DNA from: an uncultured Latescibacterota bacterium
GTDB lineage: Bacteria; Latescibacterota; UBA2968
Length of the DNA: 64,000 nucleotides
Assembly: GCA_951812755.1 (NCBI GenBank)
Contig: OX638329.1
Location: forward strand, 6,315,107-6,379,106
Direction: 5' to 3'
In this document: positions 1 to 10,300 of the stretch, piece by piece
How the letters are laid out: each line of letters opens with the position of its first letter
Numbering within the stretch: position 1 is the stretch's first letter
The notes under the pieces: generated by a model
The model's input: only the letters and a program-made list of their open reading frames with translations
Told to the model about the DNA's origin: nothing
Database searches by the model: none
Program-made: the position numbers and the translations under genes

Positions 1-2
1 CG

Positions 3-3000
3 AAGTCGGGTACGGATTACACAGGGGTATCGGATATTACAGTGACGATTGCTGCTGAGCAGTTGAGTGGGACAGGGATGTTCTCGATCTCGCCGACAGA
101 CGATTCGGTTGCAGAGGGGGATGAGAAGGTTTCCGTGACGGGTTCTGCTACTCTGACAGTGACGGATGCGGAATTGACGATTACAGACAATGACACAGCG
201 CCGACAGCACTGAGGCTGTCTGTGTCACCGGGTTCTGTTGGTGAGGGTGCTTCGGGAACGACTGTGACGGTGACGGCGACGCTGGATGGGAGTGTGACGC
301 TTTCTGGCGCAACGACAGTGACGGTGTCGGTTGGGAAGACGGGTGACAGTGCGGCGTCGGGTACGGACTACACATCAGTGAATAATTTCACGGTGACGAT
401 TGCCGCAGAGCAAGCGAGTGGGACAGGGACATTTACGCTGACGCCTGCAAACGATTCGATAGCGGAAGGGGACGAGAAGATTTCCGTGACGGGTTCTGCT
501 ACTCTGACAGTGACGGATGCGGAATTGACGATTACGGACAACGACACGGCGCCGACAGCACTGAGGCTATCTGTGTCACCGAGTTCTGTTGGTGAGGGTG
601 CTTCGGGAACGACAGTGACGGTGACGGCGACACTGGATGGGAGTGTGACGCTTTCTGGCGCAACGACGGTGACGGTGTCTGTCGGGAAGACGGGTGACAC
701 TGCGACATCGGGTACGGATTACACTGGGGTATCGGATATCACAGTGACGATTGCCGCAGAGCAGGCGAGTGGGACAGGGACATTCACGCTGACGCCGACG
801 GACGATTCGGTTGCAGAAGGGGATGAGAAGATTTCCGTGACGGGTTCTGCTACTCTGACAGTGACGGATGCGGAATTGACGATTACAGACAATGACACAG
901 CGCCGACAGCACTGAGGTTATCTGTGTCACCGAGTTCTGTTGGTGAGGGTGCTTCGGGAACGACAGTGACGGTGACGGCGACGCTGGCTGGGAGTGTGAC
1001 GCTTTCTGGCGCAACGACGGTGACAGTGTCCGTAGGGAAGACGAGTGACAGTGCGACGTCGGGTACGGATTACACTGGGGTATCGGATATCACAGTGACG
1101 ATTGCCGCAGAGCAGGCGAGTGGGACAGGGATGTTTATACTGACGCCGACGGACGATTCGACTGCGGAAGGGGATGAGACGATTTCAGTGACGGGTTCTG
1201 CTGACCTGACAGTGACGGATGCGGAACTGACGATTACGGACAATGACATGGCTTCGACGGGGATTGCGTTGAGTTTGAGTCCGGATAGTGTGACGGAGAA
1301 TGGTGGGGCGACGACCGTGACGGTGACAGCGACGCTGAATGGTGCTACGCGGTCAGTGGCGACGACGGTGACGATATCCGTCGGGAAGACGGGTGACACT
1401 GCGAAGTCGGGTACGGATTACACTGGGGTATCGGATATCACAGTGACGATTGCCGCAGAGCAGGCGAGTGGGACAGGGACGTTCTCGATCTCGCCGACAG
1501 ATGATTCGATTTCAGAGGGGAATGAGAAGATTTCCGTGACGGGTTCTGCTACTCTGACAGTGACGGATGCGGAATTGACGATTACGGACAACGACACGGC
1601 GCCGACAGCACTGAGGCTATCTGTGTCACCGGGTTCTGTTGGTGAGGGTGCTTCGGGGACGACTGTGACAGTGACGGCGACGCTGGATGGGAGTGTGACG
1701 CTTTCTGACGCAACGACGGTGACGATTTCGGTTGGAGATGTCAGTGACAGTGCTACGTCGGGTACGGACTACACATCAGTGAATAATTTCACGGTGACGA
1801 TTGCCGCAGAGCAGGCGAGTGGGACAGGGACGTTCACGCTGACGCCTGCGGACGATTCGGTTGCGGAGGGGGATGAGACGATTTCCGTGACGGGTTCTGT
1901 TACCGGTCTGACAGTGACGGCCACCGAGTTGACGATTACAGATAATGACACGGCACCGACAGCACTGAGGCTGTCTGTGTCGCCGGGTTCTGTTGGTGAG
2001 GGTAATTCAGGGACGACTATAACAGTGACGGCGAGGCTGGATGGGAGTGTGACGCTTTCTGGTGCAACGACGGTGACAGTTTCGGTAGGGGATGCCAGTG
2101 ATAGCGCTACGCCGGGTACGGACTACACAGGGGTATCGAATTTTACAGTGACGATTGCTGCGGAGCAGTTGAGTGGGACAGGGACATTTATACTGACGCC
2201 GACGGATGATTTGATTGTGGAGGGGGATGAGACGGTTTCAGTGACGGGTTCTGCTACTGGTCTGACGGTGACAGATACAGAGTTGACAATCACAGACAAT
2301 GACATAGCCTCGACGGGGATCGCGTTGAGCTTGAGTCCGAATAGTGTGACGGAGAATGGTGGGGTACAGACCGTGACAGTGACGGCGACGCTGAACGGAG
2401 CGACACGGTCGGTGGCGACAACGGCGACAGTGTCTGTCGGGGATGCCAATGACAGCGCGGCGTCGGGTACGGATTACACATCAGTGAGTAATTTCACGGT
2501 GACGATTACTGCGGGTCAAACGAGTGGGACAGGGACGTTCTCGATCTCTCCGACGGACGATTCGATTGTGGAACAGAATGAGAAGATTTCAGTGACGGGA
2601 TCTGCTGCTGGGCTGACAGTGACAGATACAGAACTGACAATTACAGATAATGACGCGGCACCACCACCACCGCCACCACCGCCACCACCGCCACCACCGC
2701 CACCACCACCACCGCCGCCACCACCAGGTACACCACCACCAGTAACGCCGCCAACACCGTCACCACCGCCGCCAACACCTGCCGCGGTCACGGTGACGAG
2801 GGCACTGGCAACCAGTATGGTTGTCAACTGGCAGGTGCCAGAAGGATCGGTCGCCTCGAGCTATGACCTGCGCTATCGACAGGGCAGCACCGGAGACTTT
2901 ATAGATGGTCCGCAGAACATAATCGGGACCAGAACGATCATTCTGAGACTGAGTCCCAATACCGAATACGAGATACAGGTGCGGGCGAGTAATTCTACAG

Positions 3001-3983
3001 GCGATGGCGATTGGTCGGAATGGGTCGCTGCACGGACCAGCACGCCGATTCCAAAAGATCGTTTTTCTCTTTCTCTGGATATAGATGATTCAGAAGGGGA
3101 TCAGGCAGTGTCCGCGTTTGGGGTTTCTCCCAATAGCGTTGTTTCCATTCAGATTTTTGGGAAAGCTATTCCGGATGTCAATGATCTTTCCGTGCGCTTT
3201 GAATACGATGGGACACAGGTGGCCTACGAGGGGTTTAGGCGGGGTCCTGTTTTATCGGGCACGTCCGCGCTTTCTGGCAAGGATTTTGTGAATATTGGGA
3301 TGACGTTATCCGATAGTGATACAAGGGCAGATAGCGGTCTTGTGGGCACGATTCGCTTTCGTATGACGGATGCGATATCAGAGACAGAGATACGCCTGGT
3401 GCGGGTTAAACTCGTGCGAGCGGGGCAGTCCGAGACAGTGCCTATGTTCCTCAGCGTTGCCTTGCAGAGGGCTTCTGTTGGCGTACCGATCAGTGGTCCT
3501 TCTCCAGATTTTGACGGGAATGGGACGGTGGATATCATCGACTTTTTGCTCTTTGTGGAGGTGTTCGGGCTAAAGGTGGGGCAAGAGCGGTATGAGGCAA
3601 AATACGATCTGGATGGGAATGGGGAGATAGGGATCCCCGATTTTCTGCTCTTTGTCGATAGCTTTGGCAAGGAGGTGAGTCAGGTGCCGATCTTTACGTC
3701 AGAGCGTCCTGTCATGCGCTTTGTTGAGGAGAACACGCCACCGGGTCCGATAGGCGAGCCGATCTCAGCGACGAGTGCCAATGGTGAATCTCTCACGTAT
3801 AGCCTGTGGGGTGTTGATGCCGAGTATTTTGCCATAGATGCGAGCACAGGTCAGCTTGAGACGAAAGAGATGCATAATTTTGAGGACCGGAACTGGTATG
3901 CTCCGATTGTGCGGGTGAGCGATGGCCAGGGTGGGCATGTGAGTGTGGTGGTGCGTGTTGCGGTTATCGATATCGCCGAATAG
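3..3983 (+). CDS. Giant Calx-beta repeat surface protein with cohesin-like, dockerin and cadherin modules (5' partial)
   Basis: The frame is open to the left edge, so the N-terminus lies outside the window. Reading in, there are seven complete Calx-beta-like repeats of about 105-110 residues plus one partial repeat, each ending in a variant of ELTITDND. A linker of more than 20 consecutive prolines follows at about 2660-2790, then an FN3 domain (about 2785-3040) and a beta-rich cohesin-like domain (about 3055-3470). A dockerin with two EF-hand-type loops (DFDGNGTVDI and DLDGNGEIGI, about 3500-3670) and a C-terminal cadherin-like domain complete it. The repeats are very similar at DNA level, so copy number can change by recombination. 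It is probably a calcium-stabilised extracellular adhesin or scaffold. The cohesin call is by fold resemblance only; the dockerin and Calx-beta calls are firmer. Confidence 0.85.
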   Translation, partial: KSGTDYTGVSDITVTIAAEQLSGTGMFSISPTDDSVAEGDEKVSVTGSATLTVTDAELTITDNDTAPTALRLSVSPGSVGEGASGTTVTVTATLDGSVTLSGATTVTVSVGKTGDSAASGTDYTSVNNFTVTIAAEQASGTGTFTLTPANDSIAEGDEKISVTGSATLTVTDAELTITDNDTAPTALRLSVSPSSVGEGASGTTVTVTATLDGSVTLSGATTVTVSVGKTGDTATSGTDYTGVSDITVTIAAEQASGTGTFTLTPTDDSVAEGDEKISVTGSATLTVTDAELTITDNDTAPTALRLSVSPSSVGEGASGTTVTVTATLAGSVTLSGATTVTVSVGKTSDSATSGTDYTGVSDITVTIAAEQASGTGMFILTPTDDSTAEGDETISVTGSADLTVTDAELTITDNDMASTGIALSLSPDSVTENGGATTVTVTATLNGATRSVATTVTISVGKTGDTAKSGTDYTGVSDITVTIAAEQASGTGTFSISPTDDSISEGNEKISVTGSATLTVTDAELTITDNDTAPTALRLSVSPGSVGEGASGTTVTVTATLDGSVTLSDATTVTISVGDVSDSATSGTDYTSVNNFTVTIAAEQASGTGTFTLTPADDSVAEGDETISVTGSVTGLTVTATELTITDNDTAPTALRLSVSPGSVGEGNSGTTITVTARLDGSVTLSGATTVTVSVGDASDSATPGTDYTGVSNFTVTIAAEQLSGTGTFILTPTDDLIVEGDETVSVTGSATGLTVTDTELTITDNDIASTGIALSLSPNSVTENGGVQTVTVTATLNGATRSVATTATVSVGDANDSAASGTDYTSVSNFTVTITAGQTSGTGTFSISPTDDSIVEQNEKISVTGSAAGLTVTDTELTITDNDAAPPPPPPPPPPPPPPPPPPPPPPGTPPPVTPPTPSPPPPTPAAVTVTRALATSMVVNWQVPEGSVASSYDLRYRQGSTGDFIDGPQNIIGTRTIILRLSPNTEYEIQVRASNSTGDGDWSEWVAARTSTPIPKDRFSLSLDIDDSEGDQAVSAFGVSPNSVVSIQIFGKAIPDVNDLSVRFEYDGTQVAYEGFRRGPVLSGTSALSGKDFVNIGMTLSDSDTRADSGLVGTIRFRMTDAISETEIRLVRVKLVRAGQSETVPMFLSVALQRASVGVPISGPSPDFDGNGTVDIIDFLLFVEVFGLKVGQERYEAKYDLDGNGEIGIPDFLLFVDSFGKEVSQVPIFTSERPVMRFVEENTPPGPIGEPISATSANGESLTYSLWGVDAEYFAIDASTGQLETKEMHNFEDRNWYAPIVRVSDGQGGHVSVVVRVAVIDIAE

Positions 3984-4054
3984 GTCACATTTGTTCAGCA
4001 GATGCTACAGAAAACGTATTGAAAGTACCTGATTTTTTTATATCTTGTATTATT

Positions 4055-4084
4055 ACAAACGTTTTTGTATTACTACAAACGTTT
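4055..4084. promoter_or_regulatory. Paired ACAAACGTTT motif upstream of the SRCR gene
   Basis: The 10-mer ACAAACGTTT occurs at 4055-4064 and 4075-4084, exactly 20 bp apart and each inside a TAT-rich context. The same 10-mer, extended to TACAAACGTTTGTA, lies at 11201-11210 upstream of the LRR gene that starts at 11290. Its centre, AAACGTTT, is palindromic. The recurrence ahead of two secreted-protein genes suggests an operator for a shared regulator. No regulator is identified here. Confidence 0.35.
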
Positions 4085-4091
4085 AATAATC

Positions 4092-4316
4092 TAAGAAGCT
4101 GTTTTAAAATTAATACCTGATGTTACGCATGTCAGGCGTTTTGTCATGCTGAGCGTAGCCGAAGCATCTTTTCCACCTGAGTTGGTAAGAGATGAACTGG
4201 CCTGAGAGGCGGCCAGTTGTACCCCGCTCCTTCGACTCCGCTGCGCTCCGCTCAGAATGACAGTGCAATAGAGCATAGCCAAGAAGGGGCAAAATGAGTT
4301 TTAAAACAGTCTCTTA
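4092..4316 (+). mobile_element. Miniature TA-flanked repeat, family A copy 1
   Basis: The left end reads TAAGAAGCTGTTTTAAAAT and the right end is the near inverse (AAAACAGTCTCTTA), so the element has about 20-bp terminal inverted repeats bounded by TA. The core carries the motif GTCATGCTGAGCGTAGCCGA and its near inverse. There is no transposase gene, so it is non-autonomous. It fills most of the gap between the first two surface-protein genes. Other copies are at 44932, 49486, 54691, 57732 and 63611. Confidence 0.8.
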
Positions 4317-4378
4317 GATGCTGTAACTGTTTTGTAGCGCGGTCTCTAACCGGTAACCCATTAAATTGGAGGGGAAAA

Positions 4379-7198
4379 ATGTCTTTCAGAGAGAAAAAAA
4401 GTTCGATTTTCTCATTTTTAGCCGTTGCGGTAATTGTCATGTTCTCTGGAGAAGCCGCGGCACAAAACGTGACAAGCTGTCCTTCACCACCCATTAGACT
4501 TCTTCAAGATAATACGACAGTATCTACAGAGAATAACGGAATACTTGAAGGCAGGCTTGAGGTCTGTATAAACAATGCATGGGGAACCGTATGTGACGAT
4601 TACTTTACGAAAGTAGATGCTGTTGTAGCATGTCGTCAGTTGGGCTATACGGACGGAAAAGTGACAACGCGCGACCCGCGTGACGACCCTGCAGCGGTTT
4701 TTGGTGTGGGTCAGGGGAATATTTTGATGGACAATGTCCATTGTTCGGGTGACGAGACAAAACTGGTGGATTGCCAGCATCATAAGACTCCCAATTGTTT
4801 TCGGTTTGAAGAGGTTAATATCTCCTGCAGCAATCCCGTCCCGAATATCACGACGCCCAGCGCGATATCAGTTCCGGGGAATCAATTGCATGTGATACAG
4901 TTCGAAGCGACCATCGCCCACAACCGGGTAGATGATCTGACCTGGACGATTCCAGGTGGTACTGATGGTGGTGCGGACTCTACACATTTCGAGCTGGCGA
5001 AAGACGGCAGCCTCTCGTTTAAGACAATGAAAAATCCCAATTCTCCCGATGATGCCAATATGGACGGCAGCTATAAATTGAACGTAAAGGTGGCAGACGG
5101 CGAGATGGGTATGGGTTCGTCTGATACGGAATCGTTCACGATTGCGCTTTTGTCCGCAGACAGTGATGCGCCAGGTCTGACTTCGAAGGATGTCGAAGGC
5201 TCATCGCTCACGCTTGTGTACGATGAGGAACTGGACGGGGGATCCGTACCTGCGACAAGCGCCTTCACGGTGAAGGTTGACAATGTTTCTCGTGCAGTCA
5301 ATAACGTCGCAGTAGAGGGGCAATCGGTCATTTTGACGCTGGCTTCGCCGGTGGCGGATGGCGAAGAGGTGAAATTGAGCTATGCCAAACCAACCACAAA
5401 CCCCATCCAGGATAGGGCGGGAAATGACGCGCCCGTGTTCTCCGAAATGATGGTACAGGTCTCCGATGCGATTATTTCACGGATCATGTTGGTGGACAGC
5501 ATTTCCGACATCGACCTTTTGGAATTGAGCCAGGATCGAAACAATCCGACGACTGTCGATTTGAGCAACTACTCAATTGACGAGTTCGGACTTCGAGTCG
5601 ATATCGCCGATGGCGTGACGGTTAGTAGTGTATTCATGGAATTGCGTTACACGAGTCCGAATGGCGCCAAGTGGTGGAGAGACCAGAAGGAGAATAGCAA
5701 ACCTTACTCATTGTGGGGCAAAAAAGGCGGAAATATCAGGGGATATCGGCTGCCTGCGGGCGACTATACATTCCTCGCGAGAGCGAAAGAGAACAAACTA
5801 TTCCATGGGCCCAACGTGGTGTGGATTCAAGTTCTGGTTCTCGATGAGGTCAATCTGTCGTTTTCCGTTATGGGTTCAACTCCGAGAGCACGGGCGACAA
5901 CGCCCACCCAGCTAACGGCTGAATTCGACGGCTTTCCAGACTCGCACGACGGGCAGACGCCGTTCAGCTTCCAGATCGATTTCAGCGAGGATATCACAGG
6001 GAACGCAGACGATATGCGCGACCACGCGCTCAGCGTCAGCGGCGGCACGGTGACGAGTGCCTCCCGCGTGGATAACCGGGCCGACTTGTGGAGCTTCACG
6101 ATCACCCCGTCGGGTACCGAGAATATCACGATTAGTCTCCTGGGCAGGCGGGCCTGTTCCGAAGCCGGCGCGATATGCACTTCAGGCGATAAGGAACTCG
6201 CCATCTCGATAGGGACCCTCATCCCGTTTATCAGCACACCTGCGGCGGTGGTTGTCCCCACGCCGCTGACGGCGAGTTTTGAGAATATGCCCGCGTCACA
6301 CGACGGCAGCGCGTTCACTTTTGAGTTGCTCTTCAGCGAGGAGGTCAGCATCGGCTATGCGACCGTGCGCGACGATGTGCTCAGCGTGTCCGAGGGCACG
6401 GTGACGAGGGCGACGCGGAAGAATGCGCCCAGCAACATGGGTTGGGACATCACGGTGGCGCCATCATCGGATGCGGATGTGTCCATCGCACTGTCGCCCA
6501 CGACCGATTGCACGGCAGATGGTGCTGTCTGCACCGGGGATGGCAAAGCGTTGTCGAGCAGTCTGTCGGAGACGGTGACCGGTCCTCTGCCCTCGCTGAC
6601 AGCGAACTTCACGGACGCGCCCGCGTCGCACGATGGCTCGACCATCTTCACCGTCAACCTGTCGTTCAGCGAGCCAGTGGCCGTCAGCTACAAGGTCCTG
6701 CGCGACCAGGCCCTCAGCGCGAGCAATGGCACCATCAGCCGCTGCCACCGCGTGAACGGACGCAACGACCTGTGGAAAGTCCACATAGAACCCACTGCCA
6801 ACGCCGATGTGACGGTGAGCCTGTCAGCTACGACAGACTGCGCCGCCGCAGACGCGGTGTGTACGTCGGATGACAGGCCGCTGTCGAACAGTTCGTCGGA
6901 AACCATCGCCGGTCCCCCGCTGAACTTCGGTCTGGATGTGAACTATCCCAATCCGTTTAACCCCGAGACGCAGATTGCCTATACCCTGTCTGAGGCTGGT
7001 CCTGTGGAATTGGCGATTTACAATATTATGGGTCAGCGGGTGCGAACGTTGATTCGGAGTGTGCAGGCTGCCGGTCGTTACCAGGTTGTGTGGAATGGTC
7101 GCGACGACAGAGGTGTGCAGGTGAGCACAGGGGTGTATCTCTCCCGGCTCTCTACTGCGGAAGGGGTGCAGGTGCGTCGAATGTTGTTGCTGAAATAG
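4379..7198 (+). CDS. Secreted SRCR-domain protein with C-terminal sorting domain
   Basis: The ATG follows a strong RBS (GGAGGGG). A signal peptide (residues 1-28, AAA-type end) precedes an SRCR domain at about residues 39-151, with the hallmark WGTVCDD, ACRQLGY and cysteines near 63, 72, 85, 122, 132 and 150. A cadherin-like region, a SwmB-like Ig domain (about 260-365) and three repeated beta domains beginning LTA-F-(x)n-SHDG follow. The last 90 residues are a FlgD-like Ig sorting module starting NYPNPFNPETQI. SRCR domains are typical of animal scavenger receptors and rare in bacteria. A role in ligand binding outside the cell is inferred. The SRCR and sorting calls are strong; the middle domains are less certain. 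Confidence 0.88.
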   Translation: MSFREKKSSIFSFLAVAVIVMFSGEAAAQNVTSCPSPPIRLLQDNTTVSTENNGILEGRLEVCINNAWGTVCDDYFTKVDAVVACRQLGYTDGKVTTRDPRDDPAAVFGVGQGNILMDNVHCSGDETKLVDCQHHKTPNCFRFEEVNISCSNPVPNITTPSAISVPGNQLHVIQFEATIAHNRVDDLTWTIPGGTDGGADSTHFELAKDGSLSFKTMKNPNSPDDANMDGSYKLNVKVADGEMGMGSSDTESFTIALLSADSDAPGLTSKDVEGSSLTLVYDEELDGGSVPATSAFTVKVDNVSRAVNNVAVEGQSVILTLASPVADGEEVKLSYAKPTTNPIQDRAGNDAPVFSEMMVQVSDAIISRIMLVDSISDIDLLELSQDRNNPTTVDLSNYSIDEFGLRVDIADGVTVSSVFMELRYTSPNGAKWWRDQKENSKPYSLWGKKGGNIRGYRLPAGDYTFLARAKENKLFHGPNVVWIQVLVLDEVNLSFSVMGSTPRARATTPTQLTAEFDGFPDSHDGQTPFSFQIDFSEDITGNADDMRDHALSVSGGTVTSASRVDNRADLWSFTITPSGTENITISLLGRRACSEAGAICTSGDKELAISIGTLIPFISTPAAVVVPTPLTASFENMPASHDGSAFTFELLFSEEVSIGYATVRDDVLSVSEGTVTRATRKNAPSNMGWDITVAPSSDADVSIALSPTTDCTADGAVCTGDGKALSSSLSETVTGPLPSLTANFTDAPASHDGSTIFTVNLSFSEPVAVSYKVLRDQALSASNGTISRCHRVNGRNDLWKVHIEPTANADVTVSLSATTDCAAADAVCTSDDRPLSNSSSETIAGPPLNFGLDVNYPNPFNPETQIAYTLSEAGPVELAIYNIMGQRVRTLIRSVQAAGRYQVVWNGRDDRGVQVSTGVYLSRLSTAEGVQVRRMLLLK

Positions 7199-7261
7199 GA
7201 TATTGTGAAGTGGGACGGTTGATCCGCAGATGACGCAGAAAAAACGCGAGTGAGCGGTGTA

Positions 7262-7285
7262 CAACTGGCCGCCTCTCAGGCCAGT
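7262..7285. repeat. Small inverted repeat between surface-protein genes
   Basis: AACTGGCC and GGCCAGTT flank an 8-base loop. Copies of the same sequence are found inside family A repeats and near 34290, so it is a fragment of a dispersed repeat. It could fold in mRNA between the SRCR and LRR genes, but there is no T-run. Confidence 0.5.
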
Positions 7286-7327
7286 TCATTTGAGCGTTTT
7301 ACGCAGATGACGCACTGGAGATGATTT

Positions 7328-10300
7328 ATGTACAACGCCGGGTCCCACCGCATCTGCTGCACCGCAGGGCTGTTGATGGTACTCGCCTTTCTCCTCGGCT
7401 CGGGAACCTTTGCGTATGCCAACAACGCGCCAGTCATCACAACGACATCGCCGATTAGCGTGAAGGAGAACCTGACAGCGGTGGCGACGCTTACGGCCAC
7501 CGATGCGGACAACGACGCGATTACCTGGTCCAAGAACGGCGGGGACGACGCCGGCAAGTTCGCGCTGACCAATGCAGGCGTGTTGACGTTCATTGACGCA
7601 CCGAATTACGAGATTCCGACGGATTTGGATACCAATAACGACTATGTGGTGATTGTGCGGGCTTCGGACGGGACCGCCACGGCGGACCTGACGCTGACGG
7701 TCAATGTGAGCGACGACCTCGTTTGCGAGCGCACGGCGCAGGTGCGGGACGATATCGCGGTGGTATCGGGGGTGAGCGATTGCGGCGATATCACGGCGGC
7801 GCACCTGTCCGCGATTACCGCGCTCAAATTGTCGGGCACGAAAATCACAGCTCTGCAGTCCGGGGACTTTTCGGGTCTGACCGCGCTACAGACGCTCTGG
7901 CTGGATAATAACGAGGCTTTGAGCACGCTGCCAGAGGACGTGTTTTCGGGTCTGACCGCATTGGAGACGCTTGCCCTGCATAACAACGCTTTTAGCGCGT
8001 TGCCGGAGGGCATCTTTTCGGGTCTGACCGCGCTGAAGACGCTCTACCTGAGTAGCAATGCTTTGAGCACGCTGCCAGAGGACGTGTTTTCGGATCTGAC
8101 CGCATTAGAGACGCTTGCCCTGCATGACAACGCTTTTAGCACGCTGCCGAAGGACGTGTTCTCGGATTTGACCGCTCTGAAGACGCTCTGGCTGGATCGC
8201 AACGCTTTTAGCACGCTGCCGGAGGGTATTTTTTCAGGGCTGACCGCGCTGCGGGAACTCACCCTGGCTCGCAACGCTTTTAGCGCGTTGCCGGAGGGTA
8301 TTTTTTCGGGTCTGACCGCGTTGCAGGAACTCCATCTGCAGAACAACACCGATTTGGGCACGCTTCCGGAGGGCATCTTTTCCGGACTGACTGCACTGGA
8401 GAGGCTCTCTCTGTATTACACCGGTTTGAGTACGCTTCCGGAGGGTATTTTTTCGGGTCTGACCGCGCTGAAGACGCTCTATCTGAATGACAATGATCTG
8501 AGTAACAATGCTTTGGGCACGCTTCCGGAGGGTATTTTTTCAGGGCTGACCGCGCTGGAGACCCTCAGTCTGTATTACAACGATTTTAGCACGTTGCCGG
8601 AGGGCATCTTTTCGGGTCTGACTGCGCTGAAGAGGCTCTGGATGAATCACAATGCTTTTAGCACGCTTCCGGAGAGTATCTTTTCGGGTCTGACCGCGCT
8701 GCAGGAGCTATGGCTGCACGACAACGCGGTCAATCCGCTACCGCTTACGGTGTCGCTGGAGAAGGTAGGAGAGAGCCAGTTCAAGGCTGTGATGCCCACG
8801 GGCGCGCCGTTCGCGCTGGTCCTTCCGGTGAGCATCAGCGGTGCTGGTGCCATTGACGCCAGCACCATCGCGATTCCGAAAGGCGCGGTGGAGAGCGAGC
8901 CACTGGCCGTCGCGAGCGTGACCGGCACGGCCGTCACGGTGACCGTCGATATCGGCACGCTGCCCGATCTGCCTGGTCAAGATCAGAGTCCCAAAGACCA
9001 TCAGGGCTACATCCTGCAGAAAGACGCCAGCTTGCCGCTAACGATTCTGGCCCCGGTGAACGAGACGCCGGTGCTCAGCACAGGTGATACCAGTGCAGAT
9101 GAGGACGATGGGACGATGACGTTCACGGTGACGCTGAGCCTGGCGAGTAGCCAGGCTGTGACGGTGATGTGGGTGACTTCGGACGGGACGGCGACAGCGG
9201 GCGATGATTATACGGCGGTGACAAATGGGAGTGTGACGTTCAGTGCTGGGGGTGCATTGAGCCAGACGATCAGTGTATCGATAGTGGATGATAATATAGA
9301 TGAGGCGGACGAGACCTTCACGGTGACGCTGAGCGATGCGGTGAATGCGACGCTGAGCGGCGGACAATCGACGCTGTCGGTGACCGGGACGATCCTCGAC
9401 GACGATGGTGCGGGAGTGCAATCATCACCGCCGCCACCACCGCCACCGCCACCAGATACACCACCAGTAACGCCGCCAGTAACACCACCAGTAACACCGC
9501 CAGTAACACCACCAGATACACCACCAGTAACGCCGCCAGTAACACCGCCAGTAACACCACCGCCACCACCGCCACCACCACCACCGCCACCACCGCCACC
9601 ACCACCGCCACCACCACCTGCCGCGGTCACGGTGACGAAGGTATTGGCAACCAGTATGGTTGTGAACTGGCAGGTGCCAGAAGGATCGGTTGTCTCGAGC
9701 TATGATCTGCGCTATAGAGAAGGTAGCACTGGAGACTTTATAGATGGTCCGCAAGATATAATCGGGACGAGAACGATCATCCCGGGACTGAATCCCGATA
9801 CCGAATACGAGATACAGGTGCGGGCGAGTAATTCTACAGGCGATGGCGAGTGGTCAGAATTGGGCATGGTGCGTACCAGCATACCGATTCCGAAAGACCG
9901 TTTTTCCCTTTCTCTGGATCTGGATGATTCAGAAGGGGATCAGTTCACATCCTTTCGCGGTGTTCCATCTGATGGCGGCAGTGCATCTGTCCAGATTTTT
10001 GGGAAGCGTCTTAGGGCTATTCCAGTAAACGATCTTTCCGTTCGCTTTGAATACGATGGGACACAGGTGGCCTACGAGGGGTTTAAGCGGGGTGATGTTT
10101 TATCGGGCACGTCTGCACTTTCTGGCAAAGATTTTGTGAATATTGGGATGACGTTATTCGATAGTGAAAGGAGGGCAGATAGCGGTCTTGTGGGCACGAT
10201 TCGCTTTCGCGCGATGGATGCGCTTTCAGAGACAGAGATACGCCTGGTGCGGGTTAAACTCGTGCGAGCAGGGCAGTCTGAGACAGTGCCTATGTTCCTC

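Noticed and set aside
368-700. Minus-strand open frames across the Calx-beta repeats (also 1070-1399, 1769-1951, 2123-2449)
   Set aside because: They are antisense shadows of the repeat-coding strand with the same period; there is no RBS and the composition is skewed.
9208-9630. Glycine-rich minus-strand frames opposite polyproline tracts (also 2516-2827 and 11682-12113)
   Set aside because: Poly-Gly is the antisense of poly-Pro; these are not genes.
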